Assembly (NCBI GenBank): GCA_037176905.1
Contig: JBBBWG010029799.1
Coordinates: 1-51,688, forward strand
Length of the DNA: 51,688 nt
Source: Azolla pinnata
Taxonomy: Eukaryota > Streptophyta > Polypodiopsida > Salviniales > Salviniaceae
Direction: 5' to 3'
The notes below the pieces were generated by a model that did no database searches, was not told where the DNA came from, and saw nothing but the letters and a program-made list of their open reading frames with translations. The translations under genes were made by a program, and so were the position numbers. Of this stretch, positions 1 through 10,400 are shown piece after piece; the stretch's first letter is position 1; every line of letters starts with the position of its first letter.

Positions 1-73
1 ACCCTAACCCTAACCCTAACCCTAACCCTAACCCTAACCCTAACCCTAACCCTAACCCTAACCCTAACCCTAA
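1..73. repeat. Telomere repeat, CCCTAA (TTAGGG) type
   Basis: About twelve uninterrupted CCCTAA units run from base 2 to base 73. The C-rich strand reads 5'->3' into the window, which is the orientation of a left chromosome end. The unit is six bases (TTAGGG), not the seven-base TTTAGGG usual in plants. An occasional extra A (CCCTAAAC) appears only at the edges of the following duplication. The short array suggests that the assembly stops just inside the telomere. Confidence 0.93.
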
Positions 74-277
74 ACCCCGAACCTAACCCTAACCCTAACC
101 CTAAACCCCATCCTAACCGAAGCTCTAACCCCCAAACATACACCTAATCGTAACCCTTAACCCTAACCCTAACCCTAAACCCTGAACCTAACCCTAACCC
201 TAACCCTAAACGCCATCCTAACCGAAGCTCTAACCCCCAAACATACACCTAACCCTAACCCTTAACCATAACCCTAA
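68..277. repeat. 105-bp subtelomeric tandem duplication
   Basis: Two copies of a 105-bp unit (68-172 and 173-277) lie directly inside the telomere. Each has telomere-like runs around a unique core (GAAGCTCTAACCCCCAAAC, beginning at about 119 and 224). The copies differ by only a few substitutions, so the duplication is recent compared with the degenerate DNA beyond it. Confidence 0.85.
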
Positions 278-905
278 CCCTAACCCTATTCTTCCTAAAC
301 CTGGCCCTGATCTTGTCCCTGAACTCGACCCTGACCCTATTCCTAACCCTAATCTCGGCCCAACCTCGAATCCAAACCCTACCCTAATCCTATTCTTAAC
401 CTTGCTCCTAGCCCTAATTCTGGCCTGACCAAACTCCGACCCCAAGTCCTAACCCTAATCCTATATTTAAACCCGATCTTAACCTTGTTCCTAAAACCCC
501 CTATCTCTGACCCAACCCTGGCCCTGATCATAACTCCATCCTAATATCCCCAACCCTAAACCTAACCCTGAGCCCAACTCCTAGCTGAAGTCCTCACCCC
601 GACCCTAACCCTGGCTCTAACTTTGTTGTAATTCCCACTCTAAACCTAACCCTATCCTCATCCTAAACATAGCCTTAACCTTATTCCTAGCTATAATCAT
701 GGTCCCATGTTTAAGCCTAATCTTGATTCTATCCTAACCCAGACCCTAACCCTATTTCTAGCCTGGCTCTCTCCCTTATCGTAAACCTAACCCGAACCTT
801 GTTATTAAATGTAAGCCTAATCCCAACCTTGCCTAAATGTTAATCCCAACTCTAACTCTAACCCTAATCATTGCCCAAGCTTTAATGTAACCCCAATTTT
901 AATCA
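278..905. repeat. Degenerate telomere-like subtelomere
   Basis: Many imperfect CCCTAA or CCCTGA hexamers are interrupted by substitutions and short indels. Their density falls steadily with distance from the end until they are no longer recognisable near 900. I see no open coding frame here; the 71-codon minus-strand frame at 230-445 is translated repeat. Confidence 0.8.
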
Positions 906-3348
906 TTACTTTATACTAATTCTATACCTAAGTCTGACCTTAATCATATGTTAGAGGACGTGTCTTAGGGACATCACTAGGTTTTAAATACGAACATCTA
1001 ATGGCCGTGTTCACACTATCCATTGTGGATGTGCCATATTTGTAATAAGCTTCAAAGGATTCAACCCCTAGCGTAAGGGTATACACTAAAAAGGAGTTTG
1101 ATTCATCACTAGGGTGAGTTAATTATGAAAAAAAAAGGAGAGAGCAAGAGAGAGAGAGATAGAGATTTTATCTTGAATTACTTATAATGTTGGGGATTAC
1201 ACATTATTATAAGGTAAATGTATATACATTTATCTTTAATGTCTACCAAGGGGTGCGAAAATATATGGTGCAACTAGAAGGATTTCTCTTATAGTAATTC
1301 ACATTGTTAAAGAGGTCAAGATAGTTGACATATGAAGAGAAACGATTGTTAGTGGTTGGTTTGTTAGCACAGTAGACATGTTCAGTGGTCTTTAGTTTCG
1401 TGAAGATGCATTAAGAACTATCTCACCGTAGATCTTTTATTCGTCGTTCAGTTGTTATATTTTTTCTCATAATGTATCATCATCATCTCTTACCAAAAAG
1501 ACAAACAAAAAAAGAGAGTCGAGGTTCAATCTCGCAAAGGTTACATACACAAGGGAAACACACCACAAGGGAAAACAAAATGGAAAGAAGGAAGAAGAAA
1601 ATTGTGTCTTTTATTACACACGATTACACGCTCTAAAAGGCCGATATGATAACATTTCCGAAGATTCAGATGATGTATAAAATCGACGGAAAACATTTTA
1701 ACAACGACGTTGTGGCTCTAATTGTGTTGTGGTACACAATAATTTTGCTCAATGAAATTGTTCTCTTAATTGTGGCACTATCACAAGGAAATGTAAATAT
1801 TTTTTACACATTAACTACTGGATCATTGTAGCCATTTGACATTTGATATAACTAATGACAGGATAAATCTATTAAAAAAAAACAAACTGAAAAGGTGAAA
1901 AAAGAAACTGGTAATAAACCCTAAAAAAAACGTGGACCACAAAGAATTTGCTCAAAAAACAAAATTAAAAAAAACTCTCAATTACGACATTAAATATCCA
2001 GAATTAAAAACAAAACACGAGAAGAAAAAACAAACGAAAAGATCTCAGTGAGGCATATAAGACACGGAGAGATCTCACGAAAATAAATAAGCAATTAAAA
2101 AAAGAAAACAAAGCCAAAAAAAGAAGCTTTTGGTTAATTAATTAATTAATTAATTTCTTTCTTTCTTTATTACCTGATGTGGACATTGATGGTGATGGTA
2201 TAAAAATCAAAAACAGAACAATACTAATAAATAAATAAGATGATAATAATAATCATAATCATAAAATAAATAATAAATAAATAAAACAGAATAAGATTAA
2301 TAAATAAATAAGCAAATAATAATAGTAATTAATTAATTAATAAAGAGTGGGCGTGCAGCTGCTATATTCTTTGTACACAACTCTCTATATATAATAATAT
2401 TACTTAGAAAAGCAAACAAAGAAAATGAAATAAGTAAAGGACTTCTCTCTTATTGAACTTCCCACAGATCAAAACACAATCTAGTCACTTAAATTCCCCG
2501 TATCTCCACCCTTCATTAATCACGTTCCTAATTGCCTGATTAAGACAGAACCAAGGAAACAAAACACACTGGGAAGAAGTATCGAGAACACGAGGGAAAT
2601 TGCAAATTAACGCCTAAATCACGTTTTATAACACCTACCAAGGTTAGAAATTGCAAATTAACGCCCAGTCTCTACTATCGCTGTTTCCTAATTAAGTCAG
2701 AAACTTGATCGCCATCAGATGTAATTATCAGAGATTAAGGTCGCTAAATAATTAGGGTCCAGCCAAATCAGAGGTTAATCGACAACGGAACTTCTCTGAG
2801 ATTGCTCCAATATATATATATATATATATTACATAATGAGTAAGAATTACTTTAGGCTATTGAGACAAAACAGCCTAATTACAGCGGGGGGCCGTACAAG
2901 ATTAGGGCTTAATTAGTGCCAAGGCCGGTTTTGGAAATTTAGTTAACTTTGCAATTTCTTAATGTTTTTAGTAGGCGCTAAAAATGTAATTTATAGTTTT
3001 GGTCAGGGGCCTTTTACTTATGTTTTTGTTTTTCGTTTTCTGACGCTAAAAAAAACAAAAAGCAAAAAACAAACAAACAAACAAATAAAGCCGCACGTTC
3101 ATTTGATCCCCTGTTTTTTTTTAAATTGATTTTTTCTTTTTCTTTTTTGGTTTGTTTTTCCGGCCATGCTTCTGATGTAAAAGGGAATAATTAACCGGCC
3201 ACCAGAAAACCAAGAATTTTTAATCGTATTAAAACAAAGAAATAATTAAAACAAATCCAAGAAAACAATAACGATAAAGAACAAATAATTAAATAATAAT
3301 GATAAATAGTAATAATAATAAGAATAATAAGAATTAATGAGACTCATC
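906..3348. other. AT-rich gene-free subtelomeric region
   Basis: About 2.4 kb with no supportable gene. It is A/T-rich with short simple repeats: TTAA-type runs near 2134-2156 and 2325-2342, an A-rich purine stretch at 1860-2110, and (TA)10 at 2810-2829. No terminal repeats, transposase or reverse-transcriptase motifs were recognised. Confidence 0.6.
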
Positions 3349-3416
3349 GTGGAGAGTGGTGCTGGTGGTGAAGCAGCAGCTCGTGGCAACCGGAACGAAG
3401 TTGCAGAGAAGATGCA

Positions 3417-3491
3417 GGGCGTTTAGGGTTTAGGGTTTAGGGTTCTAGGGCAAGCGACAGAGACCTCCTCTCTCTCTCTCTCTCTCTCTCT
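3417..3491 (+). promoter_or_regulatory. Telobox run plus CT tract upstream of the TPD1-like gene
   Basis: Three or four TTTAGGG units (3417-3449) are followed by a pyrimidine CT tract (3466-3491). Telobox motifs (AAACCCTA in either orientation) and CT-rich tracts are common near transcription start sites of plant genes. I infer that this is the core promoter or 5'UTR of the downstream gene. Confidence 0.5.
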
Positions 3492-3797
3492 GTGATTCCT
3501 CTCCTCAACAGTCGCGAGGGATTGATGCTGGCGATCCTCATCAACGCGACGGCGACGATGCTGATGATGCCGCACAGGGGCGGAGCCGCAGCCGCAGCAG
3601 CAGAAGACGAAGAATCAGCCGCTGCATCTGCAGCGTGCGAAGCAGCCGCAGCGTCGTGCGCCGCGTGTGGCGATGTCGGGCAGCAGCGGCAGCGGGAGCC
3701 CTGGGAGGCGGGCGCGAGGAGAGCGGCAGAAGGCCGGCGCCATGACCATGAGGATCGCCGCCCGCGCTGCGCCCTCCGCCGCGCCATCGCCATCGCC

Positions 3798-4586
3798 ATG
3801 GCCGTGGCCGTGGCGGTCCTCGGGCTCGGCCTGTGCGGCGCCGCACTCAGCTTGCTCCGGCCGCCGAGCAGCAGCAGCAGCTCGTACGCCAGGCCGGGGA
3901 TGACTTGGGCGCGCCGCCTGCTAGCGACAGGTGAGGGTTAAGGGGCTAGGGTTTAGGGTTTAGGGTTTAGGGTTTAGGGTTTAGGGTTTAAAGGGTGTGC
4001 GGAGGCGGAAGGGAAGCGGAGAGAAGCTAAAGAAGTGGTGGGTGATGGTGGGCTATGGCGAGCAGAAGCAGGAGCAGAAGCAGAAGCAGAAGCAGAAGCG
4101 GCGGGGGCGGCGGCGGAGCGCGTGGGGGACGGGAGGTGCACGGCGGAGGACATAACGATCGTGCAGGGGGAGGGGGAGCCGCTGCCGGACGGCATCCCGA
4201 CGTTCTCGGTGCAGGTGATCAACGGCTGCACGGAGCCGGGGTCAAGGAGGTCAAGGTCAAGGCGGTCAAGGAGGTCAAGGCGGTCAAGGAGGTCAACACG
4301 GTCAAGGTCAACGGGGCCCGGTCAAGGCGGCTGCTGCCGTGGCGGGCTGCGGGACATCCACGTGGCGTGCGGGTGGTGGGCCAGCGCCAAGCTGGTCAAC
4401 CCCGCCGTCTTCCGCCGCCTCGCCTTCAACGACTGCCTGGTCAACGACGGCCGCCCGCTGCCGCCCGGCCGCCTGCTCTCCTTCGACTACGCCAACTCCT
4501 TCGCCTTCCCCATGTCCGTCTCCTCCGTCGCCATCGCCCCTCCCTGCTCCTCCTCCTCCTCCTCCTCAACCCCAGAGGAACCCTAG
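3798..4586 (+). CDS. TPD1-like secreted cysteine-rich peptide
   Basis: This is a homologue of TAPETUM DETERMINANT1, a small secreted ligand that binds the EMS1/EXS receptor kinase and specifies anther tapetum in flowering plants. Exon 2 shows the family pattern: GDGRCTAEDITIVQ, PLPDGIPTFSVQVINGC, DIHVACGWW, LVNPAVFRRL, NDCLVNDG and a final C after SVSSVAIAP. I join exon 1 (3798-3930, donor CAG|GTGAGG) to exon 2 (to the stop at 4584-4586). The acceptor is uncertain; AG sites before 4024, 4027, 4033, 4063 and 4066 all keep frame. From the ATG at 3798 the protein has about 217 residues with an Ala/Val/Leu signal peptide. An in-frame ATG at 3525 would add about 91 low-complexity residues. An arginine/serine-rich block of about 30 residues interrupts the domain after INGCTEPG. 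Confidence 0.75.
3931..3990 (+). repeat. TTTAGGG array inside the TPD1-like intron
   Basis: Immediately after the splice donor, about six TTTAGGG units run from 3948 to 3990. This is the Arabidopsis-type heptamer, unlike the TTAGGG hexamer at the chromosome end 4 kb away. The intron is unusually G-rich and lacks a clear polypyrimidine tract. Confidence 0.8.
4241..4330 (+). repeat. GTCAAGG minisatellite within the TPD1-like coding exon
   Basis: Tandem GTCAAGGNG/GTCAAG units of 6-9 bp stay in frame and encode alternating Ser and Arg. They lie between INGCTEPG and GCCRGG of the TPD1 domain. Because the array begins with GT it could also be an unrecognised intron, but it contains no stop and no convincing acceptor. 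Confidence 0.75.
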
Positions 4587-4682
4587 AAGAAACCCTAGAA
4601 GAAACCCTGGAAGAAACGCTAGAAGAAACCCTAGAGAAAACCCTAGGGAAAACCCTAGAGAAAACCCTGTAGAGCAAACCCT
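4570..4682 (+). repeat. AAACCCTAGA-type minisatellite in the TPD1-like 3'UTR
   Basis: About eight units of AAACCCTAGAAGA or AAACCCTAGAGA (13-15 bp) overlap the stop codon and continue into the 3'UTR. They resemble telobox sequence (CCCTAG rather than CCCTAA) but are spaced by purines, so this is a separate local expansion. Confidence 0.75.
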
Positions 4683-6312
4683 CGCAAAAGCTCCTGCAGG
4701 CTTTCATCCATCGCTGCTTGCACGCAGGCTTTTTGCATCGCCGCCCGCCCCAGAGGAACCTCTTCTTCCCCCCCATTCCTTCTTCTTCTTCTTCGCGCAG
4801 CAGCAGGCATTGAGGTGCTTGCTCTCTCGGACAATGCTTGGAATGCGCATCGGCTATGGAGGCTTCGATCCCAACCCTTTGAGGATCATGGCGGCGGAGA
4901 GCCAGCGGCGCTTGGGAGCCCGATTCCCTTCCCCGCCGCTCCAGATCGCAGCCTCGCGCACTGACGCAACCGCACGAGCAGGGCAACCCCTATCTCTGCA
5001 GCTGTTGTATTCCGGAAAGGAAGGCTATGTAGATCAGTGGATGGGAAGTTCTTCTTTCATCCAAACTGTTCGTACCGCCCTATGGGATAATGTCTGCATT
5101 CTTCTCTTCGGAAATTGCTAGCACTTCACTGTGCTTCAATTCCATGGCTGTTTCTACGGCTAAGGCTATGGCTATGGCTATGGCTATGGCTATATGGCTA
5201 TGGAAGCTCCTCCCTTCTCCACGAGCATGTTTAATTAAGCTCTTCCATGTAAGTAAGCGACTCATTCAATGGCTATGGCTATGGCTATGGCTATGCAAGC
5301 TCCTCCCTTCTACACCAGTCCGTCTTAGCTCCTCCCTGTAAAAGACTCTCTTCATTTGTTAAACAGGTTGAGATCGGATCACAATCATACCATCTGTATT
5401 AACCTAAAACCCTGAACCCCATGGGATGGATCACCGAACATATGATTGATTGATTGCAAGCACAAGATTGAATGATTCATTGCCGCCAATGTAGGAGGCC
5501 TTGTATCGATTCAAACATTGATCAATGTTAGCACAGTTATCGTTTGCCAGAACAATTGTCTGATCGACACAATCAATCGTCTATTCTTCTGTCAATCCAA
5601 AAGGGTGTATGAAAATTGTTCACAGCAAGTGATTTGAGCTCTGGATTTCCATTACTCCGAGCTCAACATCAGACTACAAAAGCTTCTGTGGGCTTGAAAC
5701 CCATCACGAGCGTTGCCCCTTCGCATTCATACATCCATCGCCACCTTTACGCCTTCTTTGTCCTCTCCTTTTTACTGTAGCACCAAGGCCTCTCTTCTGC
5801 GAATGCATCTGTCAAGTTGCAAACGCCTTTGCACGCCATACAGATCGCATTTCAAGTCATAGATCTCTCAGACAGGATTCTTGTGGCGACCAAAGTCCAC
5901 TTGCAATGCAGCTCAAAGTCCACTTGCAATGCAGCTCAAACACAGTTTCAAAACGAAGCACGGAAACTCGAAACTTATATCCATTTGCACAGCTTCAGGC
6001 AGTGTGATATAAGTTGTGAAATCTCCCATCCCTGCAGAAACCACTTAAACAATTACTGTATCGCGTGCGATTTCTTCGCAAAGATAGTAAGGCACTGATT
6101 TATGGTCGCATTCCGCAGCCCGCAAAGCTGCATCTGCAAGTTTCGCAAACAAAATCCGACCTAGATCTATAAAATAAACTCAGGAGAAAGAAAACAGGCG
6201 TGGCTCATGTATTGCTTGCATCTAGCAAATCGGACAAGCTGAATACAATCATCTCTAATGTGCTTTACAAAGACACATGTTCAGATGTGCCTGGATGGTT
6301 GTATAACTACCC
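4587..6312. other. Intergenic region without a supported gene
   Basis: No coding gene is supported. The region holds two GGCTAT hexamer arrays (5164-5203 and 5269-5295), which produce spurious Met-Ala frames, and a perfect 23-bp tandem duplication (5891-5913 and 5914-5936). It should contain the 3' ends of the flanking convergent genes. Confidence 0.55.
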
Positions 6313-7908
6313 TCAGAGCCGTAACGGTGTCAGTGCATTGAGCGTCGATGGATGAGGACGATGAAGAGCCTGCATAAGAGAAAGATTATCACATGTTAGT
6401 AGCATCCAAGGAATCAAGATAAGGAAGGCTTAGAGTAGTCACCGTTACTTTTATTTTACATAATACAGCACACTCGTCAAATCACGCATTTCGACATAAA
6501 TTTTCCTGTGTGTTTCCTGAGGTTTAACCTATGCTACCATTACATTCTAATAGTTCGAATAAAATCCTATCCACTGTAAGCTGTAAAACAAGGAACGATT
6601 GCGAAAACCAAATTTCTTTGAAGTCACAATCCACACAAAAAATTTCACCTTGGAGAGACGAAGGTGCCCTTCCTCCACGTCCCTCCTTTCTTTAACAATG
6701 TCTTCCCACCTCACATCAGCAGACACTTCTGGATCATCGGGTGCCAAACCCATGACTTGCTGCTTCCGATTCTTCACCTTCTTCTTTTCATGCGCCGATG
6801 ACGAGGTCTTATTATGTTCCCTGACCACGGTCATCGATGGCATTGGAACATCGCTAGATACCAGCTCAGCCCTCGCAATGAATGCGGATAGCGGGAGATT
6901 GCTCTCAGGGTTTCTATCTACACACGCGAAATCGGAGCTGATGAAAGGCAATTCATCCGGCAGGGCGAAATCTAGCTTCTTCCTCGCCGAGGGTGCATTA
7001 GGCTTGGAGAAGCTCAGCCTGTCCGAGGAGCTTGTTAGGGCAAAGTCGAGTTTCTTCCTCATCGAGGACGAGGATGAGGACGAGGATGAGCATGATGGGG
7101 TGAGCCAGGCAGCCTTCTCTTTCTCTGGGTGAGAAAACAAGGGCGATTGATTCTTCTTGTGTAGCGAGATGGCCTTATCGAGCCACGAGCCTGTGGATGG
7201 AGATGGAGGAACAGGGGGCGGGGATGGAGATACTCGATCCGAAGGGTTAATTTTCAAACCTCGTGAAGACGAAGATGCTTGCCTCTTGTCTCGTGGATCA
7301 AACACACAGCTCGAAATGCCGAATGGCCAGCCCATCCCTTCATTCTGGCATTTTGCAGGAAACACAGGGGACATGACGCCAAGATTCCGCGAGGATGCTG
7401 AAGCAGATGCTGGTGAATCATGGGGTTGACCTATGAAGGTTTCCTTGATGCACCCTCGGGGGGTCTCAAGGAGGCTTAGCGATTTCCCGAACCTCTTGCT
7501 CAGACTCGATGCATTCGATCTCAAGGACCGCTCCTCCTCCATCGATCGCCTGTTCGATGATTCTTGGGAGGAATCTTTGTGGAGCATCGCACCATGGTCT
7601 GGATCAGAGGAGGGAGCTTTGTGGAGCATCGCGCCATGGTCTGGAATTGAGGAGGAATCTTTGTGGAACATGACGCCAGGGTTCGGATTCGAGGAGGAAT
7701 CTCTGTGATGCTCGAGATCAAGGCGACGAGTGCTTAACCTGGCCGACGATGAGTTCCATCTGCTCAAGGCATCGTGGAACAACGGCTCACCCGCTTCGTT
7801 CTCAACTTCGATGCCTCCTTCCCTGTCATCACCCAGCTCCATAGTCTCTCCGCCGAGCTCCATTGCAAGATCGGATCGTGGATCGGGGGAGCTTATCTGT
7901 GAGAGCAT
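6313..7908 (-). CDS. Unrecognised Ser-rich disordered protein
   Basis: I do not recognise the family. The model has two exons on the minus strand: 7908-6649 from the ATG, donor AAG|GTGAAA, acceptor TATGCAG at 6370, then 6369-6313 ending in TGA. This gives 438 residues. The protein is rich in Ser, Pro and charged residues and looks disordered. It has no signal peptide or membrane segment. Visible elements are three and a half copies of a 14-residue repeat around HGAMLHKD (roughly residues 68-112), several SP/TP sites, a Pro-rich stretch, a poly-Ser run, and two copies of RKKLDFAL about 30 residues apart. RKKLDF resembles a cyclin-docking RxL motif, so a CDK-regulated nuclear role is possible but is only inference. 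Confidence 0.65.
7570..7706 (-). repeat. 42-bp coding tandem repeat
   Basis: Three full units of 42 bp (starting at about 7570, 7612 and 7654) and part of a fourth lie in frame in the unrecognised gene. Each encodes a 14-residue unit of the form SSxPDHGAMLHKD. Divergence between units is mostly synonymous or conservative. Confidence 0.8.
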
Positions 7909-8221
7909 CAAACCGCCATTTTGCGATGGCAACGAACAGCAAAGAAAACAAAAAAGAGCTACAGATCTCTTTCTTCCAAATTCCCTTCAAGTCATACAAC
8001 AAAGGCTACCGCCCGCCTTCTCTTTCCTCATCTTCCCACAGAGAATACATCTACACGCACAAGACTGTGTTGGACTTTGGTTCTCTCCCACTCTGAGATA
8101 GAGAAAAAGACGTCCCTGCAAGAATGGCAGAGCGACATGCTGTGTGCAGGAAAAGGAAGTAATAAAAGGGAAGAAAACAAGGGAACAAACGGCTATGCTC
8201 GCACACATAACGTATACCTTA

Positions 8222-8511
8222 CTCCTCCTCCTCCTCCTCCTCCTCCTCCTCCTCCTTCTCCTCCTCCTCCTCCTGCTGCTGCTCCATCAGTCTTCGTCTT
8301 CTGCAACTTGCTTGCTGCAGCTTGCTCTGCTCGCCATGGCCGCCTTTTCTTCTGATGTTCTTACACAGAAACATTCAGCAAATGTAATGTGCAGGTATGT
8401 ATGAGTTGGTTATGTACATACCCCGTCATACGCATGCATACATGCACATACATGCACATACATACATACATACATACATATACATACGCACACGCACACA
8501 TACATACGCGC

Positions 8512-8542
<31 letters not shown>

Positions 8543-8923
8543 CATACGCACACGCACACATACATAGACGCACGCATACATACATATGGACATGCAATGA
8601 TGTATATGCAGCGCTGTATGGATTGGCACCACCATCATCATCACACCATCACCATCATCACCATCACATTCATCAGCATCACCACCATGATCATATATAT
8701 GACCATCGTCACCATCACCACCATCACATTCATCAGCATCACCACCATCATCATATATATGACCATCGTCACCATCACCACCATCACCACCATCACCACC
8801 ATCACCACCATCATCATCATCATCATTGCTTGCATGTATGGATGTGCCGGTCGATGTGTCATCATACAGACAAGGCAAAGCCCCAAAAATACCTCTCTTT
8901 CTGAGCACAGATGCCCAGATGAG

Positions 8924-8954
<31 letters not shown>

Positions 8955-8955
8955 G
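8222..8955. repeat. Cluster of four microsatellites
   Basis: Within 735 bp there are four arrays: (TCC)n at 8222-8285, an ACAT/CACA array at 8436-8586, a CAC/CAT array at 8627-8826 containing an exact 60-bp higher-order duplication (8665 and 8725), and (TG)n at 8927-8955. They lie upstream of the minus-strand gene that starts at 7908. All long frames here (poly-His, poly-Leu, Tyr-Val-Cys) are translated repeats. Confidence 0.9.
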
Positions 8956-10400
8956 GCGTGCGCATTTGGGGAAGGGCAAGTGGGGACACGAACTGCAGTC
9001 TGGAGTTTCTGCGGCCACACGGAGCGAAGCTCATTACGATCGGAATCAGTTATACAGAAGCCTATTTGGCCATTTATCGGCGCCCCCTAGCACCAAGTAA
9101 TGCGGCATTTCTCCGACTTTGCATTGCCGCCTGCTAAGCCGACATAAGCGTCTTCGGTGTCGGGGAACGGAAGCTTGGAAAGCTCTCTAAGCCTGAGCTG
9201 ACAAACGCCTGGAAACTGTCATCGTGTTTGGAGCCTAGATACCGACGAGGGGAAAGAGGAAAAGATAAAGATAAAAAAACAAGCCTTGATGATGACTTCT
9301 GGTTGATTGACCGATTGGACTTTGAATGGCACACCCATCTAGATCATCCTCGTCGACGACGAAATCTATGTATATTCATGAGAAGAACAAATCATGTTCT
9401 AGGTCACAGAAGAACAGCAATATATATTCGCGACAAAACTGTCTGGCATACCGAAACGATTCCCGACCATCATTAGAAAACCCTATATCGAGATCTCAGG
9501 GTGCAAGCTCCCAAACAGATTTCTTTCTGCGGAAGAAGTCTCATGATTTCTTTTAACATTAGTGGTCGACGAATATTCAAATCCCATCAGTTTGGACCAG
9601 GCCCAAAACATGTTTTGCTTGTTCCAGGATGCACGACGAAATGATTTTAATCCGACTCCTCGAAAACTCCCGTCACAAGCTCAGCTCGCATGAAATGATG
9701 AAAAATACAACCTTATCCTGCATAAGCTTCTCCACTAATCTCTGACTCAATCACGAGATTAATGAACAGATGGCACCTCTTCATCCCGAAACCTTAACCA
9801 CTCGATGAGGAGCTGTTTGTACAGTGGTAAAGCAAACTGATTGCATTACAAACTGTAACCAATTTTAGCAATACTGCGCTAGTAAAAACTTTTGGAATAG
9901 ATAGCTGGTAAAACGAAGATTTTATTACCATGATGAGCTACACAACCTACACACCAATAGCAACATTTGATAAACCACATTAACAGCGCATATCGCTCAA
10001 CACATAGGAAGCCAAAAAGAATGCCAAGTAGAGATGGGAAAAGAGCAAAAAGTTGTTACGAATCATGATGTGTGCAGCTCTGAGCCTGGTTTTACAGCTC
10101 TGCATTCAAATGAAAGAATCACAAGTATGGAATAGGCAATGTGTACATGTACATACTGAGCGTTGAACTCGATATCCTCCTAGCAACTGCATTGCAGTCA
10201 TCTATCTGGTTTACAATTTGAAAACTGGTTCTCCAAAAATGATCTGCCCTCACAAAATGGGCCACATATTTCTTTTTCTTTGCCTGTAGTTTGGTTCCTG
10301 ATTCATGCCTTCATTCCACAAGATGTACACTCAAATGACAGATATTTGGAAAGATGGCTTGAAATCGCTCAGAGACATACACCACGTACACAAGAAAGTT
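8956..10400. other. Intergenic region, NAT10 3' flank
   Basis: No supported gene. The right part should contain the 3'UTR of the minus-strand NAT10-type gene. I see no RNA gene or mobile element. Confidence 0.55.

Noticed and set aside
230..445. 71-codon minus-strand frame in the subtelomere
   Set aside because: Entirely degenerate TTAGGG-type repeat translated as Gly/Leu/Arg.
906..3348. Degenerate retroelement in the AT-rich region
   Set aside because: No reverse-transcriptase, integrase or terminal-repeat signal was visible on either strand.
3437..3846. Minus-strand frames opposite the TPD1-like exon 1
   Set aside because: GC-rich shadow frames; only the plus strand gives the TPD1 domain downstream.
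3931..3990. Ancient chromosome fusion point marked by interstitial telomere repeats
   Set aside because: The array is short, in one orientation only and inside an intron; there is no head-to-head telomere junction.
6599..8101. Plus-strand frames opposite the unrecognised gene
   Set aside because: They are short and interrupted. The minus strand has a longer frame with good splice sites and an ATG.
8361..9018. Poly-His, Met-Val and Tyr-Val-Cys frames on both strands
   Set aside because: Microsatellite artefacts; open in all phases because the arrays lack stop codons.
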